Assembly: GCF_020886695.1 (NCBI RefSeq)
Contig: NZ_AP024485.1
Location: 2,241,001-2,305,000 of the forward strand
DNA length: 64,000 bases
Origin: Pseudodesulfovibrio sediminis
Lineage (GTDB): Bacteria > Desulfobacterota > Desulfovibrionia > Desulfovibrionales > Desulfovibrionaceae
Reading direction: 5' to 3'
Below, in pieces: positions 46,132-55,517 of the stretch; position 1 is the stretch's first letter, and the number at the start of each line of letters is the position of its first letter. The position numbers were made by a program, and so were the translations under genes. Below the pieces are notes generated by a model, which was not told the DNA's origin, searched no databases, and was given only the letters and a program-made list of their open reading frames with translations.

Positions 46132-46149
46132 AAGTGACGTTTGTCATAA
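46132..46149. promoter_or_regulatory. HcpR-like operator, site 2
   Basis: AGTGAC-GTTT-GTCATA, the same dyad 23 bp (centre to centre) after site 1 and 49 bp upstream of hcp. The pair suggests cooperative control by an HcpR/FNR-family regulator responding to nitrosative stress. Confidence 0.6.
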
Positions 46150-46197
46150 ACCTCAACTCAACGAATCAAAAAATTACCAAAACAGAAGGAGCCAACC

Positions 46198-47805
46198 ATG
46201 TTTTGTTATCAATGTGAACAGACTGCCAAAGGCGGTTGCACCAAAATCGGCGTTTGCGGTAAAACCGACAGCACTGCTGCTCTGCAGGACCTTCTTCTCT
46301 ACCTGACCAAAGGGCTGTCCCAGGTTGCCATCGCTGCACGCGAAGCCGGTATTGAAGACCCGAAAGTCAATCTTTTTACTGTCAAAGCAGTCTTCTCAAC
46401 CCTGACCAACGTCAACTTTGACGACGCTCGCTTCGTCGACCTGATCACCCAATGTGTGGCCATGCGCGACGAGCTCAAGGCCAAGATTCCGAGCATGAGA
46501 TTTGATGGCCCTGCCACCTTGCTGCCTGCCGGAGATATCGCCGGTATGGTCTTCCAGGGCAAAGAACACGGCGTTGACAACGACCCGGAACCCAACGAAG
46601 ACCTCAAATCGCTCAAGCAGACCCTGACCTATGGCCTCAAGGGTGTGGCCGCCTATGCGGATCACGCCGCCATTCTGGGCAAGGAAGACAATGAACTCTA
46701 CGCAAAAATCCAGCTTCTCCTGGCCGCCACCCTGTCCACGGACCTGACCCTTGAGCAGTGTGTTGAAGCAGGCCTCGAATGCGGTCGCATCAACATCCGC
46801 GCCATGGAGCTCCTGGACGACGCCAACACCTCCACCTACGGCCACCCGGAACCCACTGAAGTCAAACTCGGCGCCACCGCAGGCAAGGCCATTCTGGTTT
46901 CCGGTCACGACCTCAAGGACCTTGAGACCCTGCTCAAGCAGACCGAAGGCAAAGGCATCAACATTTACACCCATGGCGAGATGCTGCCCTGCCACGGCTA
47001 CCCCGAACTGAAAAAACATCCCCACCTGGCTGGTCACTACGGCACTGCCTGGCAGAACCAGAAAAAGGAATTCGCCGAGTTCCCGGGCGCCATCCTGATG
47101 ACCACCAACTGCATTCAGGACCCCAAAAACTATATTGACGCCATCTTCACCACCGGCCTGGTCGGCTGGCCCGGTGCAGTCCATGTGGGCAATGACGACT
47201 TCACGCCTGTCATTGAAAAGGCCCTGTCCATGGATGGCTTTGCCGCCGGCACAGACAAAGGATCTGTCCTGACCGGCTTTGCCCGCAATGCCGTCATGTC
47301 TGTGGCAGGCACCGTCATTGATGCCGTCAAGGCCGGAAACATCAAGCACTTCTTCCTGGTCGGCGGTTGCGACGGCGCCAAGCCCGGCCGCAACTACTAC
47401 ACCGAGTTTGTGGAAAAAGCCCCGGAAGACACTGTCATCCTGACCCTGGCCTGCGGCAAATTCCGTTTCTTTGACAAGCAGCTCGGCGACATCGGCGGCA
47501 TCCCCCGCCTGCTCGACATCGGTCAGTGCAACGATGCGTACTCCGCCGTCCAGATCGCGCTGGCCCTGGCAGACGCATTTGACTGCGAAGTAAATGACCT
47601 GCCCCTGTCCCTGATCCTTTCCTGGTACGAACAGAAAGCGGTTGCCATCCTGCTCTCCCTGCTTGCACTCGGCATAAAGAACATCAAACTCGGACCGTCC
47701 CTCCCGGCGTTCATTACCCCCAACGTATTGAACTTCCTGGTGGACACCTACAACATCGCGCCCATCTCGACGCCTGACGAAGACCTCAAGGAAATCCTCG
47801 GCTAG
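46198..47805 (+). CDS. hcp: hydroxylamine reductase / hybrid cluster protein
   Basis: A 535-residue Hcp. The N-terminal Cys3-X2-Cys6-X7-Cys14-X5-Cys20 set that binds the Fe-S cluster is that of the strictly anaerobic (Desulfovibrio) class. Hybrid-cluster ligand regions are visible in SGHDLKDLE, HGEMLPCHGYPELKKH, MTTNCIQDP, GGCDGAKPGRNYY, LTLACGKFRF and DIGQCNDAYS. It reduces hydroxylamine in vitro and is thought to detoxify NO in vivo. The 5' region has two HcpR-like boxes, and a terminator follows. No hcr reductase gene is adjacent. Confidence 0.97.
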   Translation: MFCYQCEQTAKGGCTKIGVCGKTDSTAALQDLLLYLTKGLSQVAIAAREAGIEDPKVNLFTVKAVFSTLTNVNFDDARFVDLITQCVAMRDELKAKIPSMRFDGPATLLPAGDIAGMVFQGKEHGVDNDPEPNEDLKSLKQTLTYGLKGVAAYADHAAILGKEDNELYAKIQLLLAATLSTDLTLEQCVEAGLECGRINIRAMELLDDANTSTYGHPEPTEVKLGATAGKAILVSGHDLKDLETLLKQTEGKGINIYTHGEMLPCHGYPELKKHPHLAGHYGTAWQNQKKEFAEFPGAILMTTNCIQDPKNYIDAIFTTGLVGWPGAVHVGNDDFTPVIEKALSMDGFAAGTDKGSVLTGFARNAVMSVAGTVIDAVKAGNIKHFFLVGGCDGAKPGRNYYTEFVEKAPEDTVILTLACGKFRFFDKQLGDIGGIPRLLDIGQCNDAYSAVQIALALADAFDCEVNDLPLSLILSWYEQKAVAILLSLLALGIKNIKLGPSLPAFITPNVLNFLVDTYNIAPISTPDEDLKEILG

Positions 47806-47832
47806 TCAGCGCAGACAACAACGCATGCCCCC

Positions 47833-47873
47833 CCGCCCGGTCAGGTTGACTCCTGACCGGGCGGTCTTGTTGT
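47833..47873 (+). terminator. rho-independent terminator of hcp
   Basis: CCGCCCGGTCAGG pairs perfectly with CCTGACCGGGCGG around TTGACT, followed by TCTTGTTGT. Confidence 0.9.
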
Positions 47874-48037
47874 GCCACCTTCCATCACTCCTTCCCGACA
47901 AAAGTACGGACGTATACAGATTGCGCGCCTGTATCCCGAATATGGTTGACCGATTTTAATTGCCGATCCTGCTGAGGAATCTTGATTTTTCAGAGGGATT
48001 AAGCAATATGATAGGAAGAACAATACGAGGAGTACGT

Positions 48038-49276
48038 ATGGCAGACGATCGATTTTCCAGCCGAGATGAAGCGGTTCTAACTATTCTCAAGACCAGTGAA
48101 GAGGTCAACCAGCTCAAAGATGTTGACTCCATTCTGGACAAGATTCTCTTTGAATCAAGAAAATTTTCCGGAGCGGACGCCGGCTCCATCTTTCTGGTCG
48201 AAAATGACCGCCTTGTCTTCAGCTATGTCCAGAATGACACTTTGTTCAAAAAAGAAACCGCCAACGCGGCCCTGTATCAGAATTTTGGCATCCCCATCAG
48301 CGAGCAATCCATTGTTGGCTATGTTGCCAAGACCAGACAGAGCCTGGCCATTGACGACGCCTATGAATTGGACGCAACCCTCCCCTTTTCATTCAACAAG
48401 TCATTTGATGAAAAATCAGGCTACCGAACCACCAGTATGCTGACCATCCCGCTCATCGCACAGGAGAGTCGCCTGGTGGGCGTCATGCAGCTCCTCAACG
48501 CCAAGAATGAAATGGGCAAGGTGGGACCGTTCTCCACAGACGATCGTACTTACATTCCACTGTTCTGCAACAACGCCTCGGTCGCCATTGAACGCGGTCT
48601 CATGAACCGCGAGCTCATCCTCCGCATGATGCAGATGGCCGAGTTGCGAGACCCCTCTGAAACCGGCGCACATGTCCAGCGCGTGGGCGCGTATTGCGCA
48701 GAAATTTACGGAACATGGGCTGCCCGCCGAAAACACAGCGCCAAGGATATCAAACGGGCACGAGATGATCTGCGCCTTGCAGCCATGCTCCACGATGTGG
48801 GTAAAGTCGGTATCTCAGACAACATATTGAAAAAACCGGGCAAGCTGAATGACGAAGAATATGACACCATGAAGTGGCATACCATCTTCGGTGCCCGCCT
48901 GTTCAAAAACAGGACCTCGGAACTCGATCAGATGTCCATGGAGATCGCCCTGTGTCACCACGAAAAATGGGAAGGACGGGGATACCCCTCGATTCCCGAC
49001 ACGGATGTTTGGGCCGGGGACGACATTCTCATGGGGAATTTCCCCAGGAACGGCAAGGAGATACCACTCTCTGCCCGTATCTGTGCCGTGGCGGATGTTT
49101 TTGACGCGCTCTCCTCACCCCGCTCCTACAAGGACCCCTTCCCGGATGAAAAATGCCTGGGGATCCTCGAAAGCGATGCCGGGACCCATTTTGATCCTGA
49201 AGTTGTTGAAATATTCATTGAAATATTCGACGTCATCAAAGCCATCCGTGACAAGTGGACGGAGACGGCGAAATAG
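48038..49276 (+). CDS. GAF - HD-GYP-type phosphodiesterase
   Basis: A 412-residue soluble protein. A GAF domain (about 15-185) is followed by an HD domain (about 195-400) with MLHDVGKVGISDNIL, HHEKWEGRGYP and AVADVFDALSSPRSYKD, so HD and GYP are present; c-di-GMP hydrolysis under GAF ligand control is likely. ATG at 48038 follows GAGGAG with 5 bases; a longer frame from 47960 is less likely. It leads a three-gene run of signalling proteins. Confidence 0.9.
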   Translation: MADDRFSSRDEAVLTILKTSEEVNQLKDVDSILDKILFESRKFSGADAGSIFLVENDRLVFSYVQNDTLFKKETANAALYQNFGIPISEQSIVGYVAKTRQSLAIDDAYELDATLPFSFNKSFDEKSGYRTTSMLTIPLIAQESRLVGVMQLLNAKNEMGKVGPFSTDDRTYIPLFCNNASVAIERGLMNRELILRMMQMAELRDPSETGAHVQRVGAYCAEIYGTWAARRKHSAKDIKRARDDLRLAAMLHDVGKVGISDNILKKPGKLNDEEYDTMKWHTIFGARLFKNRTSELDQMSMEIALCHHEKWEGRGYPSIPDTDVWAGDDILMGNFPRNGKEIPLSARICAVADVFDALSSPRSYKDPFPDEKCLGILESDAGTHFDPEVVEIFIEIFDVIKAIRDKWTETAK

Positions 49277-49285
49277 CGAGGCAGA

Positions 49286-50197
49286 ATGGTAGAATCAAGT
49301 GTTAAGTTATATGATTTTGTAGATCCTGCTGACGGCGAATGTGTTCGACGAGAATGCGAAGATGGACTCCTCGAGTTTTTCCCTGATTATGACGTACGCC
49401 CGTTCCAACGGGCGTTTGCCGACGTACAAAAACTCTTCTTCGGCCAATATCCGGGCTTCAGGGCCAGCAACACCAAATATCATGACTTTGAACACACCTG
49501 TGGTGTGGTTCTGGCGACCTTCAGACTCATCTACGGCGCCATGGCCGAGGGCGTGGTCTTTACGGAAAATGAATGCCGCATGGGGTTGCTCTCCGCCTTG
49601 TTCCACGACGTCGGGCTGATCCAGAACAGCGAGGATACCCAGGGAACAGGCGCCAAGCATACCGTGGGGCACGAGGAGCGGTCGATCCAGTTCATGCGAT
49701 GCGAAATGGACGGGCAGCTTACCGCGCAGGACATGGACGACATCGCGGACTGCATCCGCTGCACCATTCTGGCCATGGCCCCCTCCAAAATAGCCTTCCG
49801 CACCGAGAACATGCGTCTTATGGGCTTTTTTCTGGGCAGCGCTGATTTGTTGGCCCAGATCGCGGACCGCTATTACCTTGAAAAGCTGCTGCACCTCTTT
49901 GAGGAATTCAAGGAAGCCAAGCTGCCTGGCTATGACAACGCGTTTGACCTGCTGACAAAGACACGGTCCTTTTATCAGGATGTGGCCAGACAGCGACTGG
50001 ATGACGGGTTCCAGAAAGTGGACCGCTACATGCGCCCGTATTTCCACAGACGATGGAACGTGAACGAGGATCTCTATCTCGAAGCCATTGAACGGAATCT
50101 CGATTATCTTGATAAGATATTATCCGGGCGCAAGGACGATCTGGACGGATTTTTGGCAAACCTGCGACGCGGAGGCCTTTCCACAAAGATCCTGTAG
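49286..50197 (+). CDS. HD-domain protein, cyclic-nucleotide-PDE-like
   Basis: A 303-residue HD protein. Metal-binding residues lie in KYHDFEHTCGVVLATF, LFHDVGLIQ, HEERSIQFM and ADLLAQIADR. The spacing of the first motif (YHDFEHT) is like that of class I cyclic-nucleotide phosphodiesterases rather than HD-GYP. No GYP motif is present. It lies 9 bp after the GAF-HD-GYP gene, so it is probably co-expressed. The nucleotide acted on is unknown. Confidence 0.78.
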   Translation: MVESSVKLYDFVDPADGECVRRECEDGLLEFFPDYDVRPFQRAFADVQKLFFGQYPGFRASNTKYHDFEHTCGVVLATFRLIYGAMAEGVVFTENECRMGLLSALFHDVGLIQNSEDTQGTGAKHTVGHEERSIQFMRCEMDGQLTAQDMDDIADCIRCTILAMAPSKIAFRTENMRLMGFFLGSADLLAQIADRYYLEKLLHLFEEFKEAKLPGYDNAFDLLTKTRSFYQDVARQRLDDGFQKVDRYMRPYFHRRWNVNEDLYLEAIERNLDYLDKILSGRKDDLDGFLANLRRGGLSTKIL

Positions 50198-50252
50198 CCA
50201 GCCTAACAAATAATAATTCCCACTTTTGTCAGAAGTCGGCATAGATGAATAT

Positions 50253-51503
50253 ATGGCAAAAAAGACATCGTCCTGTGAAACCATATTTGTTGCCCGACAA
50301 CCTGTATTCCACCCAGACGAAAACGTATGGGGATATGAGCTGTTGTTCCGCTCAAGCGATGATAATTTCGCCCTGATCAACGATGAATCCCAAGCCACAT
50401 CTTCTGTTATCGCGGATGGCCTTGCCATGGCCATGACGGGAATGGACCTGGACACAAAAATCCTGATCAACTTTCCGGAGCAGATGCTCATTGACAACGC
50501 CGGCTTTGCCCTGCCCAGAGAAAACTGTGTCGTGGAAATCCTGGAAAACGTGACGCCGAACAAAAAGACCCTGCGCGCCACACAAAAACTCAAGGATGCA
50601 GGCTACACCATCGCCGTTGACGATTACTTCGGTCAATCGCAACTCAAGCCGTTCATCGAACTCGCCGACATAGTCAAGGTGGACATTCTCGAACTGGCCA
50701 CTGATTTCGAAAAAATTGAAAAAACCATCCAAGGGCTGCCCCAAGGCGTCAAGCTCCTGGCTGAAAAAGTGGAAGATCAAGGCACGTTCGAAGCCCTCGC
50801 CGAAATGGGGTTCGATCTGTTCCAGGGATTCTTTTTCAGCCGCCCGGAGATCATCCCCGGAAAGAAACTGACCTCCAACGAGTTGACGAAACTGCAACTG
50901 CTCGGCGAACTTTCCAATGTGGACTTCGAACCCGTCCGGTTGTCGGAGATACTGCAGTCCGACCCGCATCTCTCGTTTCGCCTGCTTCGGTACATCAACT
51001 CGGTGGGGTTCGGTCTGCAACAGTCGGTAACATCGCTGAAGCGGGCCATAGACATGCTGGGTATGGTTCAGGCCAAACAGTGGCTCAGGAGCACGATTCT
51101 CGCGGACCTCAATCCTTCTCCAAAGGCAGGCGAGCTGGCCTATCTCTCCGTCCACCGGGCCAAATTCCTGGAATCCGTCTGTACCATTACACGACTGGAA
51201 GGGTGCGATTCGGACATCTTGTTCATCGCCGGGTTGTTTTCTCTGCTCGACACCATGCTCGGACTTTCCATGGAAGACATCCTCAACATGCTGCCTCTTG
51301 ACGACCGCATAGTAAACGGTTTGCAGGGACATGGAGAAATCAGCCAACTGCTGCAACTGGCCACCAGTTATGAACGAGGAAAATGGGACGAAACCGCCGA
51401 TCAACTCTCACGGTTGGGCGTGGACTCCTTTGAAGCGGAACTCATCTATGTCCGCGCACGCAGTTGGACCCAGGAAATACTCGGCTTTTCCAAGCCGTGT
51501 TAA
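50253..51503 (+). CDS. EAL-HDOD protein (YuxH-like signalling protein)
   Basis: A 416-residue protein. The N-terminal EAL-like domain (about 10-205) begins FVARQPVFHPDENVWGYELLFRS, where ELL takes the EAL position. DDYFGQSQLKPFIELADIVKVD is near its middle (given here as one motif region). An HDOD domain (about 210-400) follows with DPHLSFRLLRYINSVGFGL split across its first helices. Proteins of this type affect motility or c-di-GMP signalling, often without clear catalytic activity. ATG at 50253 is taken over the TTG at 50226. Confidence 0.85.
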   Translation: MAKKTSSCETIFVARQPVFHPDENVWGYELLFRSSDDNFALINDESQATSSVIADGLAMAMTGMDLDTKILINFPEQMLIDNAGFALPRENCVVEILENVTPNKKTLRATQKLKDAGYTIAVDDYFGQSQLKPFIELADIVKVDILELATDFEKIEKTIQGLPQGVKLLAEKVEDQGTFEALAEMGFDLFQGFFFSRPEIIPGKKLTSNELTKLQLLGELSNVDFEPVRLSEILQSDPHLSFRLLRYINSVGFGLQQSVTSLKRAIDMLGMVQAKQWLRSTILADLNPSPKAGELAYLSVHRAKFLESVCTITRLEGCDSDILFIAGLFSLLDTMLGLSMEDILNMLPLDDRIVNGLQGHGEISQLLQLATSYERGKWDETADQLSRLGVDSFEAELIYVRARSWTQEILGFSKPC

Positions 51504-51649
51504 CCTCCACCATTTTCACAACCCCTTTCCCGCACCGTGTTCGTTTCGCTCTCCCGAGTCATGAGTATTTTAGTTTAGACTTTTTCAAGAAATTGTGTTG
51601 GTTTTGCCGTGCAAGGAAACGCACCGTTTTCTCAAAAGGATGCTAACCA

Positions 51650-52489
51650 ATGATGATAAAAGAGCAATTACCTATCGGCATGTTCGACTCAGGGGTCGGC
51701 GGCCTGACCGTGCTCAAGGCGCTTCGCCAGCACATGCCGTGCGAAGATGTCATCTATCTGGGAGATACCGCCCGGTTGCCCTATGGGACCAAATCAGCGC
51801 AGACCGTTTCCCGATATGGCGTGCAATGCGGTGCCGAACTGGTGAAACGGTCCGTCAAACTGTTGGTCGTGGCCTGCAACACCGCCTCTGCCGTGGCCCT
51901 CTCTGCCCTGCGCAAGGGAAATCCCGATGTGCCCGTTCTCGGTGTGATCGAACCGGGCGCCAAAGCTGCCTGCAAGGCCACACGAAATAACGCCATTGCC
52001 GTCATTGCCACAGAGTCGACCATTGCCGGAGGTGCCTATCAGCGCGCCATCCACGCCATTAATCCTTCGGCGCGGATCATCGGCCACCCCTGCCCCTTGT
52101 TCGTGGCTCTGGCCGAAGAGGGGTGGACGGATGGCGATATCCCGGAAAGCATCGCGGCCCGGTATCTCGATCCGATTTTCGATCCGGCCTCAGGCACTCA
52201 AACTCCTGTCATACCGGACACTCTGGTCCTCGGCTGTACCCATTTTCCCCTGCTCGCTTCCGCCATCAAACGGGTTGTGCCTTCGTCCACCACCATCGTC
52301 GATTCCGCCGCGACAACCGCTGACGAAGTCTATGCAACACTGGCCGCAACCAACCTGAACAAAGCCGCTGAAGAGTGCGGCCGGACACGGTATCTGACCA
52401 CGGACGATGCCGCACGATTCGCCCGTACAGGCACCCGGTTTCTGGGAACGCCCATCAGCGAAGAGGAAGTTGAACTGGTGGATTTGTAG
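51650..52489 (+). CDS. murI: glutamate racemase
   Basis: A 279-residue MurI. It makes D-glutamate for peptidoglycan. The two catalytic cysteines are in VVACNTASA and VLGCTHFPLL, and the N-terminal GMFDSGVGGLTV carries the catalytic Asp and Ser. AAAGGA precedes the tandem ATGATG start. It ends 18 bp from the convergent universal-stress-protein gene with no clear terminator between. Confidence 0.95.
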   Translation: MMIKEQLPIGMFDSGVGGLTVLKALRQHMPCEDVIYLGDTARLPYGTKSAQTVSRYGVQCGAELVKRSVKLLVVACNTASAVALSALRKGNPDVPVLGVIEPGAKAACKATRNNAIAVIATESTIAGGAYQRAIHAINPSARIIGHPCPLFVALAEEGWTDGDIPESIAARYLDPIFDPASGTQTPVIPDTLVLGCTHFPLLASAIKRVVPSSTTIVDSAATTADEVYATLAATNLNKAAEECGRTRYLTTDDAARFARTGTRFLGTPISEEEVELVDL

Positions 52490-52507
52490 CCAGAAACGCC
52501 GACTGTC

Positions 52508-53443
52508 CTACTTGACAATCATCACTGAATTACGTGCTTTTTCAACGACTTCGTGGACCACGCTGAAGCCTTTGGCGAACCAGGGTTTTTCCGATTCCGC
52601 CATGACGATAAGCGAGTAATCATACCCGACCGTGATGATGGATTCCACGGGGTCACCCGTTTCAACAAAGGACTCCACCGGCGTGATGCCGTCCGCCTTG
52701 AACTGCGCCACGGCAAAATCAGCGGCCTGTTGAGCGCTCTGTACCTGGGAAGCGTCTTCGGCCACGGACAGAATGGAGACATCACATCCGCAGGCGTGGG
52801 CGTAGTGGATTGCCTTGTGCAGCATGGTGGTGGAGCGCTCGGAACCATCCACACACACCAGATGGCCACGCCCAGGTTCGAGATGTCGTGCCACCAGCAC
52901 GGATTGCTTTGAGTGAGCAGCGATCTTCAGGGCCAGAGGCTTTGGCGAGATGAGTTTCTTCAGCCCCCCCATGGGTTCCGGAGACGCACCGACAATAATC
53001 ATATGGGCCTCACACCGGTCCGCCTCGTCGATGACCACCGAAGTCACATCCGTTGCCGTGCGCAGACGCAGAGAGATGGATCCGCCGCAGGGATTTTCAT
53101 ATTCGCGGATATATTCCCCGACCGGATCACCGGATATTTGCAGATGCTTCCAATCCCGATTGGTTTCCGGCGTTATTTCACCAAGCTCCACAAGTATATC
53201 GCGCGCTTTTTTAAGGTGCATCATGCCGGGCAGCTCAAGGCCCCAGTCAAGGACATTCTCGCGGGCAACACGCACGTCCATGCCACCGGAGGTCAGCCCC
53301 CGATCTTCGGGACGAACGTACAACAGACCGATATCGGCACAGTTCTTATGACTGAGACGGGCGGCATAGCGAAGACCGGCGTAGGCCTCGGGTCCACCGC
53401 CGATGCAAATGAGTATGCGTAATCTTTCGTCGTCCTGTTTCAT
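52508..53443 (-). CDS. tandem universal stress protein (two UspA domains)
   Basis: A 311-residue protein with two UspA folds. The first opens with RILICIGGGPEAYAGLRYA; a second (about 165-300) has HLVCVDGSERSTTMLHKAI and a closing VMAESEKPW. UspA domains often bind ATP; here the glycine-rich loop is not clear. It directly follows the DASS transporter gene (11-bp gap, AAGGAG ribosome-binding site), so it may tune that transporter or share its regulation (inference). Confidence 0.87.
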   Translation of the reverse strand: MKQDDERLRILICIGGGPEAYAGLRYAARLSHKNCADIGLLYVRPEDRGLTSGGMDVRVARENVLDWGLELPGMMHLKKARDILVELGEITPETNRDWKHLQISGDPVGEYIREYENPCGGSISLRLRTATDVTSVVIDEADRCEAHMIIVGASPEPMGGLKKLISPKPLALKIAAHSKQSVLVARHLEPGRGHLVCVDGSERSTTMLHKAIHYAHACGCDVSILSVAEDASQVQSAQQAADFAVAQFKADGITPVESFVETGDPVESIITVGYDYSLIVMAESEKPWFAKGFSVVHEVVEKARNSVMIVK

Positions 53444-53454
53444 GGGGCGACTCC

Positions 53455-54879
53455 TTAAAAGCCCACAAGGGGCCAGTAGAATTTTGATGCAAGCAACAAA
53501 ATGATAAACGACATCAGGGCCATACGCCAGCCGACTTTCATGAAGTCGGTTGAACGCAAGTAGCCGGAAGAATACACGATGGTCGAGGCCGGAGTGCCGA
53601 TAACCGTGAAATAGGCGAACGCACTGGAAATGGCAGTGACCATCCCCACGGCCAGCGGGTTGGTTTCCGTGCCCACGGCAATGGAAAGCACAATGGGACC
53701 GAGTACGGCCACGGCCGCACCGTTGCTCATGGTATTGGTGATGAATGTGGTCAGTATCATGACGCCTGCAAGGAGACCGGTCCCCTGATCAATGCCAAAG
53801 GGCGACATGGTGTCCATGAACAAACCGGCCACCCATGCGGCAGCGCCGGTATCGCGCATCTGCACTCCCAGAGAGATGGCGGCAGCGTAGAGCAGCACCA
53901 CACCCCAGTTCACGCCGGAGTTGATGTCCTGCCATCGCACCAGACCGGTCACCATGAACAGGACCGCGCCGAGGATGGCGATGGTGCCCATGCCCACATT
54001 GGAAGAAAACCCGACCCACCCTATGAGGATAACGACAAACAGCGTGATGGCCACATAGTGCTGGCCGGTCAGCGCGCCTTCGTTACCCACCTGTTCCTTG
54101 AGCTTCCGGACTGCCGGACCGAGATCCTTGATATCCGTCTTGAAAGTCCACCGCAGGATGACATGCATCAGCGGCAACTGGATGAGGAAAATGGGGTATG
54201 CATAGATCATCCAATCAAGATAACTGACCGTATAGTCATAGGTTGCCGGATCATCCGCGGCGTAGAAAAAGTCGCGCAGATAGTCGATCATGATGGCATT
54301 CCTCGCCCCACCTGAAGGCGTACCTATACCAGCCATGGCGCAGGCATACGAGATGGAAAACAGGAAGAGGACGGCCAACGCGCGCCGCTGGTCAGAATCG
54401 TCCGTGGCCAACTGCAACAGGGAGAGTGCCACAGGCAGCATCATGGCCGCCACCGTATGCTCACCGATGAACGAAGCAAGGATGCCGGAGAAAATCGAAA
54501 TACCGAACGCAATACTGTATGTGTTCGATCCTGTAACCTTGATAATGAGCAACGCCAGTCGCTTGTCCAGCTTCTGCTTGACCAGGGCCACGGCCAGCAT
54601 GAGCGACCCCATGATAAAGAGCACCGAATCCTTCATAAGGGACTTGGCCACCAGTGAGGAATCCAGACCGAGCAGGAAGACCTGGCCCAGAACAATAAGC
54701 AGGGCCACGGCCGGGAGGGGAATCGGTTCCGTGATAAAGAGAATGGTGGCACCGACAGTCATGACCAGCACGCGCCATCCCTCGGGCGTCACCCCCTGGG
54801 GGGCCGGAGAGAGGAGCATGGCGGCCTGAATGATCAAGGTGATGAAAAACCACCGTTTTTCACGAAGATAGCTTATCAT
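53455..54879 (-). CDS. DASS/SLC13-family anion transporter
   Basis: A 474-residue membrane protein with about 12 helices. TEPIPLPAVALLIVLGQVFL and the two family-type motifs, the first around SFIGEHTVAAMMLPVALSL and the second around TTFITNTMSNGAAVAVLGP, identify the divalent-anion:Na+ symporter family. Substrates are dicarboxylates, sulfate or related anions; in a sulfate reducer uptake of dicarboxylate or sulfate are both plausible. It is the first gene of a two-gene unit with the tandem Usp. Confidence 0.88.
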   Translation of the reverse strand: MISYLREKRWFFITLIIQAAMLLSPAPQGVTPEGWRVLVMTVGATILFITEPIPLPAVALLIVLGQVFLLGLDSSLVAKSLMKDSVLFIMGSLMLAVALVKQKLDKRLALLIIKVTGSNTYSIAFGISIFSGILASFIGEHTVAAMMLPVALSLLQLATDDSDQRRALAVLFLFSISYACAMAGIGTPSGGARNAIMIDYLRDFFYAADDPATYDYTVSYLDWMIYAYPIFLIQLPLMHVILRWTFKTDIKDLGPAVRKLKEQVGNEGALTGQHYVAITLFVVILIGWVGFSSNVGMGTIAILGAVLFMVTGLVRWQDINSGVNWGVVLLYAAAISLGVQMRDTGAAAWVAGLFMDTMSPFGIDQGTGLLAGVMILTTFITNTMSNGAAVAVLGPIVLSIAVGTETNPLAVGMVTAISSAFAYFTVIGTPASTIVYSSGYLRSTDFMKVGWRMALMSFIILLLASKFYWPLVGF

Positions 54880-55034
54880 GATGGGCGCACTATACCCTTT
54901 CTAGCCAAGAGTTACTAGATGAAAGGCCATTCATTCGTTTCAGGTGAACACGACTTTTCAAGGCAGATTGGATGGGGTATGCTGCTTGAGCAACGAACAT
55001 TCGTTGAATTCAGCACGAACCCAAGGAGTCTCCC

Positions 55035-55514
55035 TTGAAACGCACCCTATCCGCTCTCTGTAAAAACGAACCCGGCGTCCTGGCCAAGATGGCGCTGGAA
55101 TGCGAAAAATACGACGCCAATATCCTGTCGTTGGCTGCCGGAGAGACTGAAAATCCCAAGGTCTCGCGTATTGTCCTCTGTGTGGACGGCAATGACGAAG
55201 CCATCGACGAGGTGGAACGGTATCTCGACTCCCTGGATGTGGTCATCCAGATTGACGATCTCTCCCGCAAAGATTTCGTGGATCGTGAACTGGTGATGAT
55301 CAAAGTGGGCATGGACCGCGAACAGACCGGCCAACTCATGCAGATTTTCGAAGTATTTCGAGCGAATGTCGTAGGCATGGGACAGAAAACCATCACCGTG
55401 GAATTGTCAGGGGACCAGGAGCGCGTGGACGGACTCATCAAGATGCTCATCCCTTACGGCATCAAGTCCATGTGTCGGTCCGGCATGATCGCTCTCAAGC
55501 GCGGAGATGAATAG
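55035..55514 (+). CDS. ACT-domain protein, acetolactate-synthase small-subunit-like
   Basis: A 159-residue protein with a TTG start after an AAGGAG box. It looks like the regulatory subunit IlvN/IlvH: ALCKNEPGVLAKMALECEKY, then DREQTGQLMQIFEVFRANVV and a C-terminal half that ends IKSMCRSGMIALKRG. No acetolactate synthase large subunit is near. It lies 3 bp before ptb, so it probably senses a branched-chain amino acid for this operon, or is the ilvN of a distant ilvB (both inferences). Confidence 0.8.
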   Translation: MKRTLSALCKNEPGVLAKMALECEKYDANILSLAAGETENPKVSRIVLCVDGNDEAIDEVERYLDSLDVVIQIDDLSRKDFVDRELVMIKVGMDREQTGQLMQIFEVFRANVVGMGQKTITVELSGDQERVDGLIKMLIPYGIKSMCRSGMIALKRGDE

Positions 55515-55517
55515 GCT

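Noticed and set aside
46396..47349. 317-residue minus-strand open frame over hcp
   Set aside because: Antisense to hcp, which is intact with all its cysteine motifs.
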